In this document: positions 9,014 to 16,615 of the stretch, piece after piece | How the letters are laid out: each line of letters opens with the position of its first letter | How positions within the stretch are numbered: position 1 is the first letter of the stretch | DNA from: JAYTQG01 sp043746815 | Lineage (GTDB): Bacteria > Actinomycetota > Thermoleophilia > Miltoncostaeales > Miltoncostaeaceae | Reading direction: 5' to 3' | Assembly (NCBI GenBank): GCA_043746815.1 | Contig: JAYTQG010000181.1 | Coordinates: forward strand, 1-64,000 | Length of the DNA stretch: 64,000 nt | Program-made: the position numbers and the translations under genes | Notes under the pieces: generated by a model | What the model was told of the DNA's origin: nothing | The model's input: the letters and a program-made list of their open reading frames with translations, nothing else | Database searches by the model: none

Positions 9014-9030
9014 TCTCCGCGGCGTTGAGA

Positions 9031-9104
9031 CGGGGCGTGGCGCAGCCTGGTAGCGCACCCGGCTGGGGGCCGGGCGGTCGGAGGTTCAAATCCTCTCGCC
9101 CCGA
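9031..9104 (+). tRNA. tRNA-Pro (anticodon GGG)
   Basis: 74-nt cloverleaf. Acceptor stem CGGGGCG (9031-9037) pairs perfectly with CGCCCCG (9097-9103), discriminator A at 9104. The D arm contains CAGCCTGGTAGCG. Anticodon arm CCCGG-CTGGGGG-CCGGG gives anticodon GGG. The T arm is GAGG-TTCAAAT-CCTC. The CCA end is not encoded. The next base begins the pgsA reading frame. Confidence 0.97.
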
Positions 9105-9683
9105 TTGACTGACCCGGTTCGGCCCGTTTGGGTCCGAAATGTGCCGAATGCGCTCACCGCGACTCGGTTGCTCGCAATCCCCTTCATTGCCTTCTTCGCG
9201 TTCACTGCGAGGGGGGACACCAGCCAGACGGCCGGTTGGATTTTTGCCGCGGTTGCAATCACCGACTTCCTTGACGGGGCGCTGGCGCGTCGGCTTGGTG
9301 TGGAAAGCGCGTTCGGCAAGATCGCCGACCCGCTGGCCGACCGCCTCCTCATCATCGTTGGGCTTGTCGGCCTGCTTGCGCTGGGTCGCGTCAATCCCGC
9401 CGCGCCCATCATCCAACTTGCCCGCGATGGTCTTGCCCTGGTTGCGTTCCCGCTCCTTGTGCGTGCGGGCTACCGGCCGAGAATCGACCTCGCAGGTAAG
9501 GTCAGCTCGTGGGTCGTCATGACGGCAATTCCGCTGTCGATGGGCTACCACTGGCCGTGGCTCCCCGCGTTCATGTGGTTCGCGGTTGCCCTCTCGGTGG
9601 CGACGCTTGCGAACTACACGCGCCAACTGCTTGCGGCTGGCCGCGAACCTCGTCAATCGCCGGACGCGCGGGCGGTGCAGTAA
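9105..9683 (+). CDS. pgsA: CDP-diacylglycerol-glycerol-3-phosphate phosphatidyltransferase
   Basis: 192-residue membrane enzyme that makes phosphatidylglycerophosphate. It has the full CDP-alcohol phosphotransferase signature, DFLDGALARR, then G after eight residues and D...D (D-x2-D-G-x2-A-R-x8-G-x3-D-x3-D), and about four to six membrane helices. The start is uncertain. TTG 9105 directly abuts the tRNA 3' end and has no ribosome-binding site outside the tRNA, while GTG 9141 would give the family-typical start MPNALTATRLLAIP. The longer form is given; the shorter one may be the real product. Confidence 0.9.
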   Translation: MTDPVRPVWVRNVPNALTATRLLAIPFIAFFAFTARGDTSQTAGWIFAAVAITDFLDGALARRLGVESAFGKIADPLADRLLIIVGLVGLLALGRVNPAAPIIQLARDGLALVAFPLLVRAGYRPRIDLAGKVSSWVVMTAIPLSMGYHWPWLPAFMWFAVALSVATLANYTRQLLAAGREPRQSPDARAVQ

Positions 9684-9725
9684 ACTTCCGGGCGACAGCT
9701 ATCGACCCGGTAAGGCGAAATCGAC

Positions 9726-9986
9726 ATGGACGAGTTGACCGATCTTTCGGGGCTCAGTAACGCGGAGTTGAAGACACTGATTGACGGCCTCCAGGTTGAG
9801 GAGCGCGACCTCTCATACCGTCGTCGGATGATGCATGGCCGTCTGGATCTCGCCCGAAATGAGTTGGTTCAGCGGCGCAAGCAGCAGAACCCGGCGGAAC
9901 TCGCAAGCGTTGACTTGGACGAGTTGACCCGGATCCTGGCCGGAAAGTTGTCGGATCTTTCCCGGCTAGAGGGACCCGCCGAGTAG
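9726..9986 (+). CDS. RsiG-like c-di-GMP-responsive anti-sigma factor, single motif
   Basis: 86 residues, helical, Arg- and Leu-rich. It carries E26-x3-S30-x2-R33-x3-H37-x3-D41, matching the RsiG c-di-GMP motif E(x3)S(x2)R(x3)Q(x3)D except His for Gln. Streptomyces RsiG holds two copies in one chain; the Rubrobacter form has one and works as a homodimer that binds c-di-GMP and a WhiG-type sigma. By analogy this protein may dimerise to bind c-di-GMP. No WhiG sigma gene is in the window. It lies 15 bases upstream of the FHA gene, so it is likely co-transcribed with FHA and FtsR. A role as an anti-sigma factor is inference. Confidence 0.65.
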   Translation: MDELTDLSGLSNAELKTLIDGLQVEERDLSYRRRMMHGRLDLARNELVQRRKQQNPAELASVDLDELTRILAGKLSDLSRLEGPAE

Positions 9987-10001
9987 CGGGCGGGCACTGC
10001 C

Positions 10002-10460
10002 ATGTACTGCGGACAGTGTGGCTTTCACCAAAGCGATGCCCACACCTACTGCGGGCGGTGTGGAGCCCTGCTCATCACCGAAGGGCAGACCATGGAGAGC
10101 ACTGGGCCACTCGCGCTGCCCGAGAGTGACCGCGGTGCTGAGGTTGCCGCGGGACTGCGCGGGCGCGGCCCGATGCTCGCGATGCGCTGGGGCGGTGGCC
10201 TGTCGGGCGAGCACTTCCCGATCACTGATGAGCGGACAACGATCGGTCGCGACCCGTCGAATGCGATTTTCCTCGACGACGTGACGGTCTCGCGGCGTCA
10301 TGCCTCGGTCAGTCGGCGGAGCGGCGAGTTGGTGCTTTCGGACCTTGCCAGCCTGAATGGCACCTATGTGAATCGCCACCGGATCTTGGCTGACCAGGCC
10401 CTTACCGACGGTGACGAGCTGCAAATTGGCAAGTTCCGACTCGTCTTCATCGACGGGTGA
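10002..10460 (+). CDS. FHA-domain protein with N-terminal zinc ribbon (GarA-like)
   Basis: 152 residues. Residues 3-20 form a Cys4 zinc ribbon (CGQC and CGRC). After a low-complexity linker, an FHA domain fills about residues 60-152, with the phosphothreonine-binding features TTIGRDPSN, VSRRHA and SLNGTYVN. FHA domains bind phospho-Thr peptides, usually from Ser/Thr kinases. Mycobacterial GarA, next to ftsR, regulates glutamate metabolism; this homologue has the zinc ribbon in place of GarA's N-terminal phosphorylation motif, so its control must differ. It sits between the RsiG-like gene and ftsR and overlaps ftsR by GTGA. Confidence 0.85.
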   Translation: MYCGQCGFHQSDAHTYCGRCGALLITEGQTMESTGPLALPESDRGAEVAAGLRGRGPMLAMRWGGGLSGEHFPITDERTTIGRDPSNAIFLDDVTVSRRHASVSRRSGELVLSDLASLNGTYVNRHRILADQALTDGDELQIGKFRLVFIDG

Positions 10461-11206
10461 CGGGCGAACCGGGCACGCTCTGGCCCGAGGACGACGCCCC
10501 GGACCCGCCGCGCGAGGGGCGTTTGTCGATCGGAGCGGTCTGCGATCTGCTGCGAATTGAGTTCCCGAGCATCTCGATCTCCAAGATTCGCTATTTGGAG
10601 GACCAAAAGCTCGTCACTCCACAACGCACTCCAAGCGGGTACCGCCTCTACACGCCACCGGAGGTCGAGCGTTTGCGGACGATCTTGCGGCTGCAACGCG
10701 ACGAGTTCCTTCCGCTTCGGGTGATCAGGCAGGAGCTTGAATCGGCAACCACGGGCGGTTCGTTCAGTGCCGTTAACCAGGCGCGCCAACTGAAACGCGC
10801 GCAACTTGGTGAGCCCGCACCGACCCGGCGCCACAGTAGGAGCGAGGTGACCTCGGCCACTGGGGCAAGTCCGGCGATGCTCGCTGAGCTTGAGTCCTAT
10901 GGTCTGATTACCCCGAACACCTCAGGCTACGACGAGACTGACCGCGAGATCATCACGACCGCGATGGAACTTGCGGCATTCGGAGTGGAACCCCGGCACC
11001 TGCGCCTGTTTCGCGTCAGCTCCGATCGGGAGGCTGGTCTCTTGGAGCAGGTGCTGTCCGCGGGGCTTCGCTCGCGAAATCCGGAGCGTCGCCGTGAAGC
11101 GGTCAACGATTTGGAGACCCTCGCTGCCCTTGCCTCGCAGCTCAGACATCTCACGCTGGTGTCGGTCCTCAGGCGCCTTGTGGCGAGCGGGTCGACGGCG
11201 CGATAA
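10457..11206 (+). CDS. ftsR: MerR-family regulator, FtsR type
   Basis: 249 residues. The N-terminal MerR winged helix (residues about 17-85) has LSIGAVCDLL, ISKIRYLEDQKLVTPQR and SGYRLYTPPEV. This closely follows the actinobacterial FtsR/Rv1828 type, which activates ftsZ in corynebacteria. The C-terminal half resembles the second, effector-like domain of that family. The position directly after an FHA gene (GTGA overlap) is the same arrangement as garA-ftsR in mycobacteria. The predicted role is a cytosolic DNA-binding regulator of division genes. The 3' end overlaps the convergent gene by 38 bases. Confidence 0.8.
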   Translation: MTGEPGTLWPEDDAPDPPREGRLSIGAVCDLLRIEFPSISISKIRYLEDQKLVTPQRTPSGYRLYTPPEVERLRTILRLQRDEFLPLRVIRQELESATTGGSFSAVNQARQLKRAQLGEPAPTRRHSRSEVTSATGASPAMLAELESYGLITPNTSGYDETDREIITTAMELAAFGVEPRHLRLFRVSSDREAGLLEQVLSAGLRSRNPERRREAVNDLETLAALASQLRHLTLVSVLRRLVASGSTAR

Positions 11207-11876
11207 GGATCGGACGGCCGGTCAATGGGTCGACCGCGAGGGCACCAGGGAGCAGGCGTCCGGTGAGGACCTCAGTCGGAAGGCCACGGCTGTTCGGGCC
11301 AGGGGTCGACTGCGGGGCGTAGCTGCCCGGCAGCTGAGACACCGATGGTGGCGCGGGCGGTGCCGCGGGCTTCGGGATTGCGCGAAGACGAGCGGTGAGA
11401 TCCAGACGACGGACGTCCAGGGTATTCGCGGCTGCCTGCAACTCGCCACCGCGTACCACCAGGTCATGTTCAGTCGCGGCACGAGTCGCCATCGCGGCGC
11501 GATATCGCGCGATCAGTCGCTGGTCGCGGACAATCACGGTCTGCTGGACGGCGAGTTTGGTGTCCGCGTCGCCCACTTGGTTGACGAGGACCTGCGCGAT
11601 GCCGCTCGTCGGCGGGTCGCGGTACAGAGAGACGAGGCGGCTATTCAGGGCCTGGGCTGCCGCCTGGAACTGCACCTCGGCCTCGTCGCGCCGCGTTCGG
11701 ACCGCAGCGAGCGCCACGTGCTGCCGATTCAGCTCCCGTTCGACGCCTGCCCGTTCGGCGACGAGCGCGCGGATGGCGGTCGTGAGATGGGCGCGGCGCT
11801 TGGCGTTCGTCGCCGAGGCCGGGGCGGCGACGACGAGGAGGGCGGCAAGGGTGGCGAACAGTCGGGTGCGTTTCAC
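11169..11876 (-). CDS. Exported coiled-coil protein
   Basis: 235 residues: signal peptide (residues 1-23, ending APASAT), then about 140 residues of heptad-rich coiled coil (NAKRRAHLTTAIRALVAERA onwards), and a Pro/Ser/Thr-rich tail. The layout resembles the N-terminal coiled coil of PcsB/EnvC/RipC-type peptidoglycan hydrolase regulators, but no NlpC/P60 or LytM catalytic domain is present. It could be a stand-alone activator or spacer for a cell-wall hydrolase; that is inference. It is convergent with ftsR (38-base overlap) and follows the carboxypeptidase gene by 32 bases on the same strand. Confidence 0.75.
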   Translation of the reverse strand: MKRTRLFATLAALLVVAAPASATNAKRRAHLTTAIRALVAERAGVERELNRQHVALAAVRTRRDEAEVQFQAAAQALNSRLVSLYRDPPTSGIAQVLVNQVGDADTKLAVQQTVIVRDQRLIARYRAAMATRAATEHDLVVRGGELQAAANTLDVRRLDLTARLRAIPKPAAPPAPPSVSQLPGSYAPQSTPGPNSRGLPTEVLTGRLLPGALAVDPLTGRPILIAPSTRSPQGA

Positions 11877-11908
11877 CCCATGCCTATCGGCAGGCGCGCC
11901 CTGGCGGC

Positions 11909-13423
11909 TTAGGTTCCGGGAAGGTAGCGCCGACGGACGTGCCCAATGAAGGCATCGCTCGTCAGCGGTGAGCCCGTCGCCAGGTGCATCAGCTCCGCCG
12001 TCGGGAGGGCACCGCCGTGGATGTGAACCCGTTCCCGGAGAAATCCAAGAATGCGTGCAAAGTCGCCTGCCGCGATTTTGGTTTCCAACGGCCCGTGCTC
12101 CCGCTCAAACGCGTCGGCCAGTTGTGCCGCGTACAGATTGCCGAGCGTGTACGTGGGGAAGTACCCGAACAGGCCCTCCGGCCAATGAATGTCTTGCATG
12201 ACGCCGTTGGTGTCACTCGGCGGGGTGATGCCGAGAAGGTCCGACATGCCCGCGGACCACGCCTCGGGAAGGTCCTTAACGGACAAGGTTCCCCTGATCA
12301 GTGCAAGCTCAAGCTCAAAGCGCAGCAGGATGTGGAGGTTGTAGGTCACCTCGTCCGACTCCGTGCGGATCGGCGACGAACGCACCTGGGTCACTGCCCG
12401 GAAGAGGACGTCCGCATCGACATGCGCCGCGCCTGCGGGCAAATGCTGCTCGACGAGTGGCATCACCCAGCTCCAAAACGCGCGGGTCCGCCCAACGTGG
12501 TTCTCCCAAAACCGTGCCTGCGACTCATGGGCGCCCATCGACGGGGGCTCCTCAATTGGGAGACCCTCAAAGTCCGGTGGGATGCTCTGGTCGTACAGGG
12601 CATGGCCGCATTCGTGCAGCGTCGCAAGGACACACTCAAGCGGACTGTCGTCGCTTGCTCGGGTCGTCAGCCGCACGTCGAGCGCGTGAACCCGCGAGGA
12701 GAACGGGTGCGCAGAGATCGCGATGACGCCGCGGTCGATGTTGAACCCGACTGCCCCCGCAATGGCGTGGGCGAGCGCGATCTGGCCCTCAGCAGGCCAC
12801 TCCCCGGGGATCTGGGTCCGGTCGGTCTGAGGGATTTCGCCGAGGAGGGGCACCAATCGACTGCGCAGGTCGGACAGCACCGGCTCGACCCACGCGGCCC
12901 GGGCTCCGGGCTCGTAGTCATCCAACAGCCCGTCGTACGGTTCGTCGCCGACCTCAAGCCGTTCGGCCTCTTCGCGTTTAAGTGCCACGAGGGGCGTCAG
13001 GGCCGCTGCGTATCCAGCGAAGTCGTTTGCCGGGCGCGCCTCGATCCACGTCGCTGACGCGATCGTCTGGACCTCTGATAGCCGCCGTACGAAGTCCTCA
13101 GACAGGCGATCGGCGCGGGTGCGACGACGACGGACCTCACGGAGCGCTGACGTCAACGCGGGCGCGCAGTCCGGCAACTCCTCCAGGGCGACAAGGGCGG
13201 GCTCAACGTCCGCACGGACCAGCGCGCGATGGGCGATTCCGGCCAGGCTCGCCATCACGGGCGCCCGTCCTTCGGTGGACCCGGGCGCCATCAAGGTCTC
13301 ACGGTCCCACGACATCAGCGACAACGCGGAGCCAAGCGCGGAGACCTCGCGCAACCATTCGCTGACGAGGTCGTAGGCGGCCTGGACCGCGCGCGGGGAG
13401 TCATCCGGGATCATCGGAGGCAC
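11909..13423 (-). CDS. M32-family metallocarboxypeptidase
   Basis: 504 residues, normal for thermostable carboxypeptidase 1 (Taq/Pfu type). The zinc motif HECGH lies in ATLHECGHALY (about residue 270), and the family signatures HESQARFWENH, about 40 residues later, and ESDEVTYNLHILLRFELE are present, as is IDRGVIAISAHPFSS ahead of the zinc site. It releases C-terminal amino acids from peptides in the cytosol; M32 enzymes have broad specificity. Probably co-transcribed with the downstream coiled-coil gene. It diverges from the small membrane protein, whose start is 26 bases away. Confidence 0.93.
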   Translation of the reverse strand: MPPMIPDDSPRAVQAAYDLVSEWLREVSALGSALSLMSWDRETLMAPGSTEGRAPVMASLAGIAHRALVRADVEPALVALEELPDCAPALTSALREVRRRRTRADRLSEDFVRRLSEVQTIASATWIEARPANDFAGYAAALTPLVALKREEAERLEVGDEPYDGLLDDYEPGARAAWVEPVLSDLRSRLVPLLGEIPQTDRTQIPGEWPAEGQIALAHAIAGAVGFNIDRGVIAISAHPFSSRVHALDVRLTTRASDDSPLECVLATLHECGHALYDQSIPPDFEGLPIEEPPSMGAHESQARFWENHVGRTRAFWSWVMPLVEQHLPAGAAHVDADVLFRAVTQVRSSPIRTESDEVTYNLHILLRFELELALIRGTLSVKDLPEAWSAGMSDLLGITPPSDTNGVMQDIHWPEGLFGYFPTYTLGNLYAAQLADAFEREHGPLETKIAAGDFARILGFLRERVHIHGGALPTAELMHLATGSPLTSDAFIGHVRRRYLPGT

Positions 13424-13449
13424 GTCAGGAGGTCCTTTAGACTGGTTCC

Positions 13450-13710
13450 ATGGAGTCTGGGTCCCAACGCCGTCGCCTGCTGCACTGGTGGGAAGAGTGT
13501 CCGATACCAGTTCAGCTCGCTGTTGCGGCCGCAGTGCTTGTTCCCGTGTGGACGGTGATCAATCTGATGCTGAACCAACCACTGTTCTGGCGAGCGATCA
13601 TCTACGGGGTATTTTGGGGTGGGCTTAGCGTTGGAGCCGTGTTTGGAGCCACCAGGTCCGAGCGGTCGCGACGGATTGAGGCAGACCGCCAGGGTCCGCC
13701 TCACGGCTGA
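13450..13710 (+). CDS. Small two-helix membrane protein
   Basis: 86 residues with two hydrophobic segments (about 22-41 and 48-66), a basic N-terminus (RRR) and an Arg-rich C-terminal tail. This suggests a hairpin in the membrane with both ends inside. No family recognised. It starts 26 bases from the divergent carboxypeptidase start and overlaps the end of the convergent lipoprotein gene by 10 bases. Gene status rests on the coherent membrane topology and typical codon use. Confidence 0.6.
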   Translation: MESGSQRRRLLHWWEECPIPVQLAVAAAVLVPVWTVINLMLNQPLFWRAIIYGVFWGGLSVGAVFGATRSERSRRIEADRQGPPHG

Positions 13711-14201
13711 ATGCCCCGGATGAAGGCGTCACTTGCCCTCCGAAACTTCGCGACCGCCTGGCCGACCGAGGCGGAGTTGCCGCTTGGCGCTTCGTCCGCG
13801 AGTCCCAGCATGACCGACGCAACGTTTTGTCCCTGGTCCACGATGCGCGCACGGCGAGCCTCAAGCGTGGGATCGCTGAGGTGATAGTCGTTCATCCGGT
13901 CGACTGCCCCACGAAACGCCTCGGCTGACGCGCGGAGCGGGCCCGACTTCTCGGGAAACTGAGATGCGTTGGTCACGGAGGAGATGGTCGTGGAGTAGTC
14001 GCGCAGCGCACCGGTCAGCGCACTGGCGTCGCTCGCAAATCGGGAGGCGCCCGCGACCGCGGTACTCGCCGCTGGAACGCTTGTCGTCGGCGCCCCTTGG
14101 GAGACGGAGCCGGTGGATACGGCCGGGGCCGAGGAACCGCCGCAGCCAGCGAGGGCGAGGGACATCATTGGAATCAAAACCACTCGCACGGGACGCTGCA
14201 T
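13701..14201 (-). CDS. Lipoprotein of unknown function
   Basis: 166 residues from ATG 14201. A lipoprotein signal peptide (MQRPVRVVLIPMMSLALAGC) puts the lipidated Cys at residue 20. The mature part has a Ser/Thr/Ala-rich tether and then a helical domain of about 120 residues, with no cysteine or catalytic motif. An upstream in-frame extension to 14366 is rejected because it would bury the lipobox. It follows the sigma/membrane-regulator pair by 65 bases and may be the envelope component sensed by, or made under, that system. Confidence 0.72.
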   Translation of the reverse strand: MQRPVRVVLIPMMSLALAGCGGSSAPAVSTGSVSQGAPTTSVPAASTAVAGASRFASDASALTGALRDYSTTISSVTNASQFPEKSGPLRASAEAFRGAVDRMNDYHLSDPTLEARRARIVDQGQNVASVMLGLADEAPSGNSASVGQAVAKFRRASDAFIRGIQP

Positions 14202-14266
14202 CGAGGGGAACTGCCTCACTCGGTCGGGATGGACTGAACCGTAGTGGTTCGCCGTCCCAATGCCCA

Positions 14267-14890
14267 CTACGGATGTTTCATCGGCCATCGAGGACGGAGC
14301 TTGGTCCATCCAAACCCGATGGCCAGAACGAGTGAAAGAACACCCAGGCCGGCAACGTACGGCCACCGGGGACGCTCCTGCTCGCGGACTCTGACGGGCG
14401 TCGGTGTGGCGGGTGCGCGGGGTTCTGCGGCGGCCGCGGAGTCGAAGCTCTCTCCGCCGGTCGGCTTGCTTGCGGTGGCGGCACTCGCCCCAGGAGGGCT
14501 CGGTGCTGGGGTCTGGTCGCGAGGAGGCGCGACCTTAGAACGGTACGTGCTGTTGGTGCCGGAGGTGGGTGCAGCCTGAACCTGTTCCAACTCGCCTCGG
14601 GGCGACGGGGCCGCCGTTGGCCAGACTGCGACCGTGATCGCCGCGGCCGCCATCACGGGCGCCAGCGCACCAGCCAGGGCTGGCCACGCGGGTCGCCAGG
14701 CCCACCGGCGCCGAGTGGGCGCTGTCTCAGCGAGGCGTTCAACCCGGGCCCGGAGCGCCTGCGGGGCGCGGACCGTATCGGCGCGCAGTTCGCTGACCAG
14801 GTCGAGCAAGTCCTCTTCATTCCCATCGTTCGCGGTGGCGCCATCCACCAGCGCGTCGATGCGTTTTGGGTCAGGCAACGCTGGCGTCAT
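14267..14890 (-). CDS. Membrane protein, putative anti-sigma factor
   Basis: 207 residues. The N-terminal cytosolic part (1-65) is acidic and helical. A first membrane segment (about 67-91) is followed by a Pro/Ser/Ala-rich extracytoplasmic stretch and a second membrane segment (about 178-196). It overlaps the ECF sigma gene by 20 bases, the classic position of an anti-sigma factor. No HxxxCxxC zinc anti-sigma motif is present, so it would be a zinc-free type. The function is inferred from position and topology only. Confidence 0.65.
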   Translation of the reverse strand: MTPALPDPKRIDALVDGATANDGNEEDLLDLVSELRADTVRAPQALRARVERLAETAPTRRRWAWRPAWPALAGALAPVMAAAAITVAVWPTAAPSPRGELEQVQAAPTSGTNSTYRSKVAPPRDQTPAPSPPGASAATASKPTGGESFDSAAAAEPRAPATPTPVRVREQERPRWPYVAGLGVLSLVLAIGFGWTKLRPRWPMKHP

Positions 14891-15410
14891 GGGTCAACTC
14901 CTCCCGCAGTTTGGTCATGGCACGGTGGAGGGCAGTGGTGCAGGCACTCGGCTTGATGTCCAGGATCGCGGCCGCCTCGCGGGTATCGAACTCCAAGATG
15001 ACGCGCAGCGCGATCACCTCGCACTCGGACGCGGTAAGTCGCTCAAACGCGCGTCGCATGTCGGGCGAGAAGCCGGTGGGAAGCTCGGTCGGTGGAACGG
15101 CCTCGGGAACGGCAACCAGCGCTTCCCGGCGGCGGCGGCGGCCATCGGCGCGCATATGGTCAAGCGCAGCATTCCGGGCAATCCGAACCAGCCACGCGGA
15201 CGCTGGTCCGCGTCTGGGGTCGAACGATGCCCATGACTTGAGGGCCCGTTCAAAGGTTTCGGCGGTCAAATCTTCGGCGAGTTGTGGGTGGCGCACCATG
15301 TGCAAGAGGTAGCGATAGACCCCGTCCAGATGGGCGTCACAGGCCGAGGCAAAGGACGGTTGGGTGCCGGTCGAGTGGGGAAGTGTCAAGGCGAGGGTCG
15401 CGGTGCTCAC
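14871..15410 (-). CDS. ECF-family RNA polymerase sigma factor
   Basis: 179 residues. The region 2 helix runs from VYRYLLHMVRHPQLAEDLTA to FERALKSW (about 30-62), with the WLVRIARNAALDHMR promoter-melting segment. Region 4 (about 120-170) has FERLTASECEVIALRVI and the recognition helix around IKPSACTTALHRAMTKLR. The LTASE...IALR pattern is the standard sigma-70 region 4 layout. It directs transcription of an unknown regulon. First gene of a three-gene operon with the membrane regulator and lipoprotein, a typical envelope-stress arrangement. Confidence 0.88.
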   Translation of the reverse strand: MSTATLALTLPHSTGTQPSFASACDAHLDGVYRYLLHMVRHPQLAEDLTAETFERALKSWASFDPRRGPASAWLVRIARNAALDHMRADGRRRRREALVAVPEAVPPTELPTGFSPDMRRAFERLTASECEVIALRVILEFDTREAAAILDIKPSACTTALHRAMTKLREELTHDASVA

Positions 15411-15522
15411 ACGATGTCTACGCCGCCGAGGGGGCGATGGTCACCGCCGGACCTCCAGCGAGGCGGCGGCATGGCTACCGCGGGTACGATAGTCGTCGCG
15501 AACCAACGACCAAGGGATCAGG

Positions 15523-16605
15523 ATGGCTTCAGCTTCGACGACGTCGATCAGCGGTATCGAAGAGCTTCTGGGAGACCGCGGGGAATACCTGCTCGCCCAC
15601 CGTTCAACGACCATCGACGCCTCGCGCCTCCAAATACCGAGCGCAAATGTGGTGGGCGACTCCTTCGTGCCGTCGGATCGTCCCGTCCCGGTACTCCGGG
15701 CCCTCCAGACGCTCTTCGGCACTGGCCGTCTCGCGAACACGGGCTACCTATCGATCCTGCCGGTGGATCAGGGAATCGAGCACTCCGCCGGTGCATCGTT
15801 TGCGAAGAATCCCGACTATTTTGATCCGATCAAGATCGTTGAACTCGCGATGGAGGGTGGCTGCAACGCCGTCGCGACGACCCTTGGTGCCCTTGGCCTC
15901 GCGGCCCGCAAGTACGCGCACCGCATCCCGTTCATGTTGAAGCTGAACCACAACGAGTTCCTCTCATACCCAAACTCGTTTGACCAAACGATGTTCGGTA
16001 GCGTCCGCCAGGCCTACGAGCAGGGCTGTGTCGCCGTCGGGGCGACGATCTACTTCGGCTCGCCCGAGTCGCGTCGCCAGATCCGTGAGGTCTCCGAGGC
16101 ATTCGCCGCAGCTCACGAACTGGGGATGGCGACGGTGCTGTGGTGCTACCTGCGGAGCACCGGCTTCACGAAGACCGACACGCACCCGGATCTGCACACC
16201 GCAACCGACCTCACCGGCCAGGCAAACCACCTGGGTGTGACGTTGCAGGCCGACATCATCAAGCAGAAGCTGCCGGATACGCCCGCTCCCGGATTTGACC
16301 TCCTCAAGTTCGGCAAGAGCGACCCGCGGATGTACTCAGAGCTGATCAGCGACCACCCGATCGACATGTGCCGCTACCAGGTAGCCAATTGCTACATGGG
16401 CCGCATTCCGCTGATCAACTCGGGCGGTGCCTCAGGCGACAACGACCTGCAGGATGCCGTCGCGACGGCCGTCATCAACAAGCGGGCCGGTGGCGCGGGG
16501 CTCATCTCGGGTCGTAAGGCCTTCCAGAAGCCGATGGTCGATGGCGTCGCCCTGTTGAACGCCGTCCAGGACGTCTACCTCTGCGACGAGGTTTCCCTCG
16601 CCTAG
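15523..16605 (+). CDS. fbaB: Class I fructose-bisphosphate aldolase (FbaB/DhnA type)
   Basis: 360 residues. TIM-barrel aldolase that reversibly cleaves fructose 1,6-bisphosphate through a Schiff-base lysine. Signatures: ILPVDQGIEHSAG, PFMLKLNHNEFLSY, VAVGATIYFGSPES, DLLKFGKSDPRMYSEL and NSGGASGDND, which together match the archaeal/FbaB class I family and not class II zinc enzymes. Acts in glycolysis or gluconeogenesis and could supply pentose precursors with the adjacent rpe gene. The start ATG 15523 follows AGGA. The stop TAG is 10 bases before the proposed rpe start. Confidence 0.92.
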   Translation: MASASTTSISGIEELLGDRGEYLLAHRSTTIDASRLQIPSANVVGDSFVPSDRPVPVLRALQTLFGTGRLANTGYLSILPVDQGIEHSAGASFAKNPDYFDPIKIVELAMEGGCNAVATTLGALGLAARKYAHRIPFMLKLNHNEFLSYPNSFDQTMFGSVRQAYEQGCVAVGATIYFGSPESRRQIREVSEAFAAAHELGMATVLWCYLRSTGFTKTDTHPDLHTATDLTGQANHLGVTLQADIIKQKLPDTPAPGFDLLKFGKSDPRMYSELISDHPIDMCRYQVANCYMGRIPLINSGGASGDNDLQDAVATAVINKRAGGAGLISGRKAFQKPMVDGVALLNAVQDVYLCDEVSLA

Positions 16606-16615
16606 CCATCAAGTA

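Noticed and set aside
11984..13057. 357-codon plus-strand frame
   Set aside because: Antisense to the M32 carboxypeptidase, whose zinc motif and signatures are intact.
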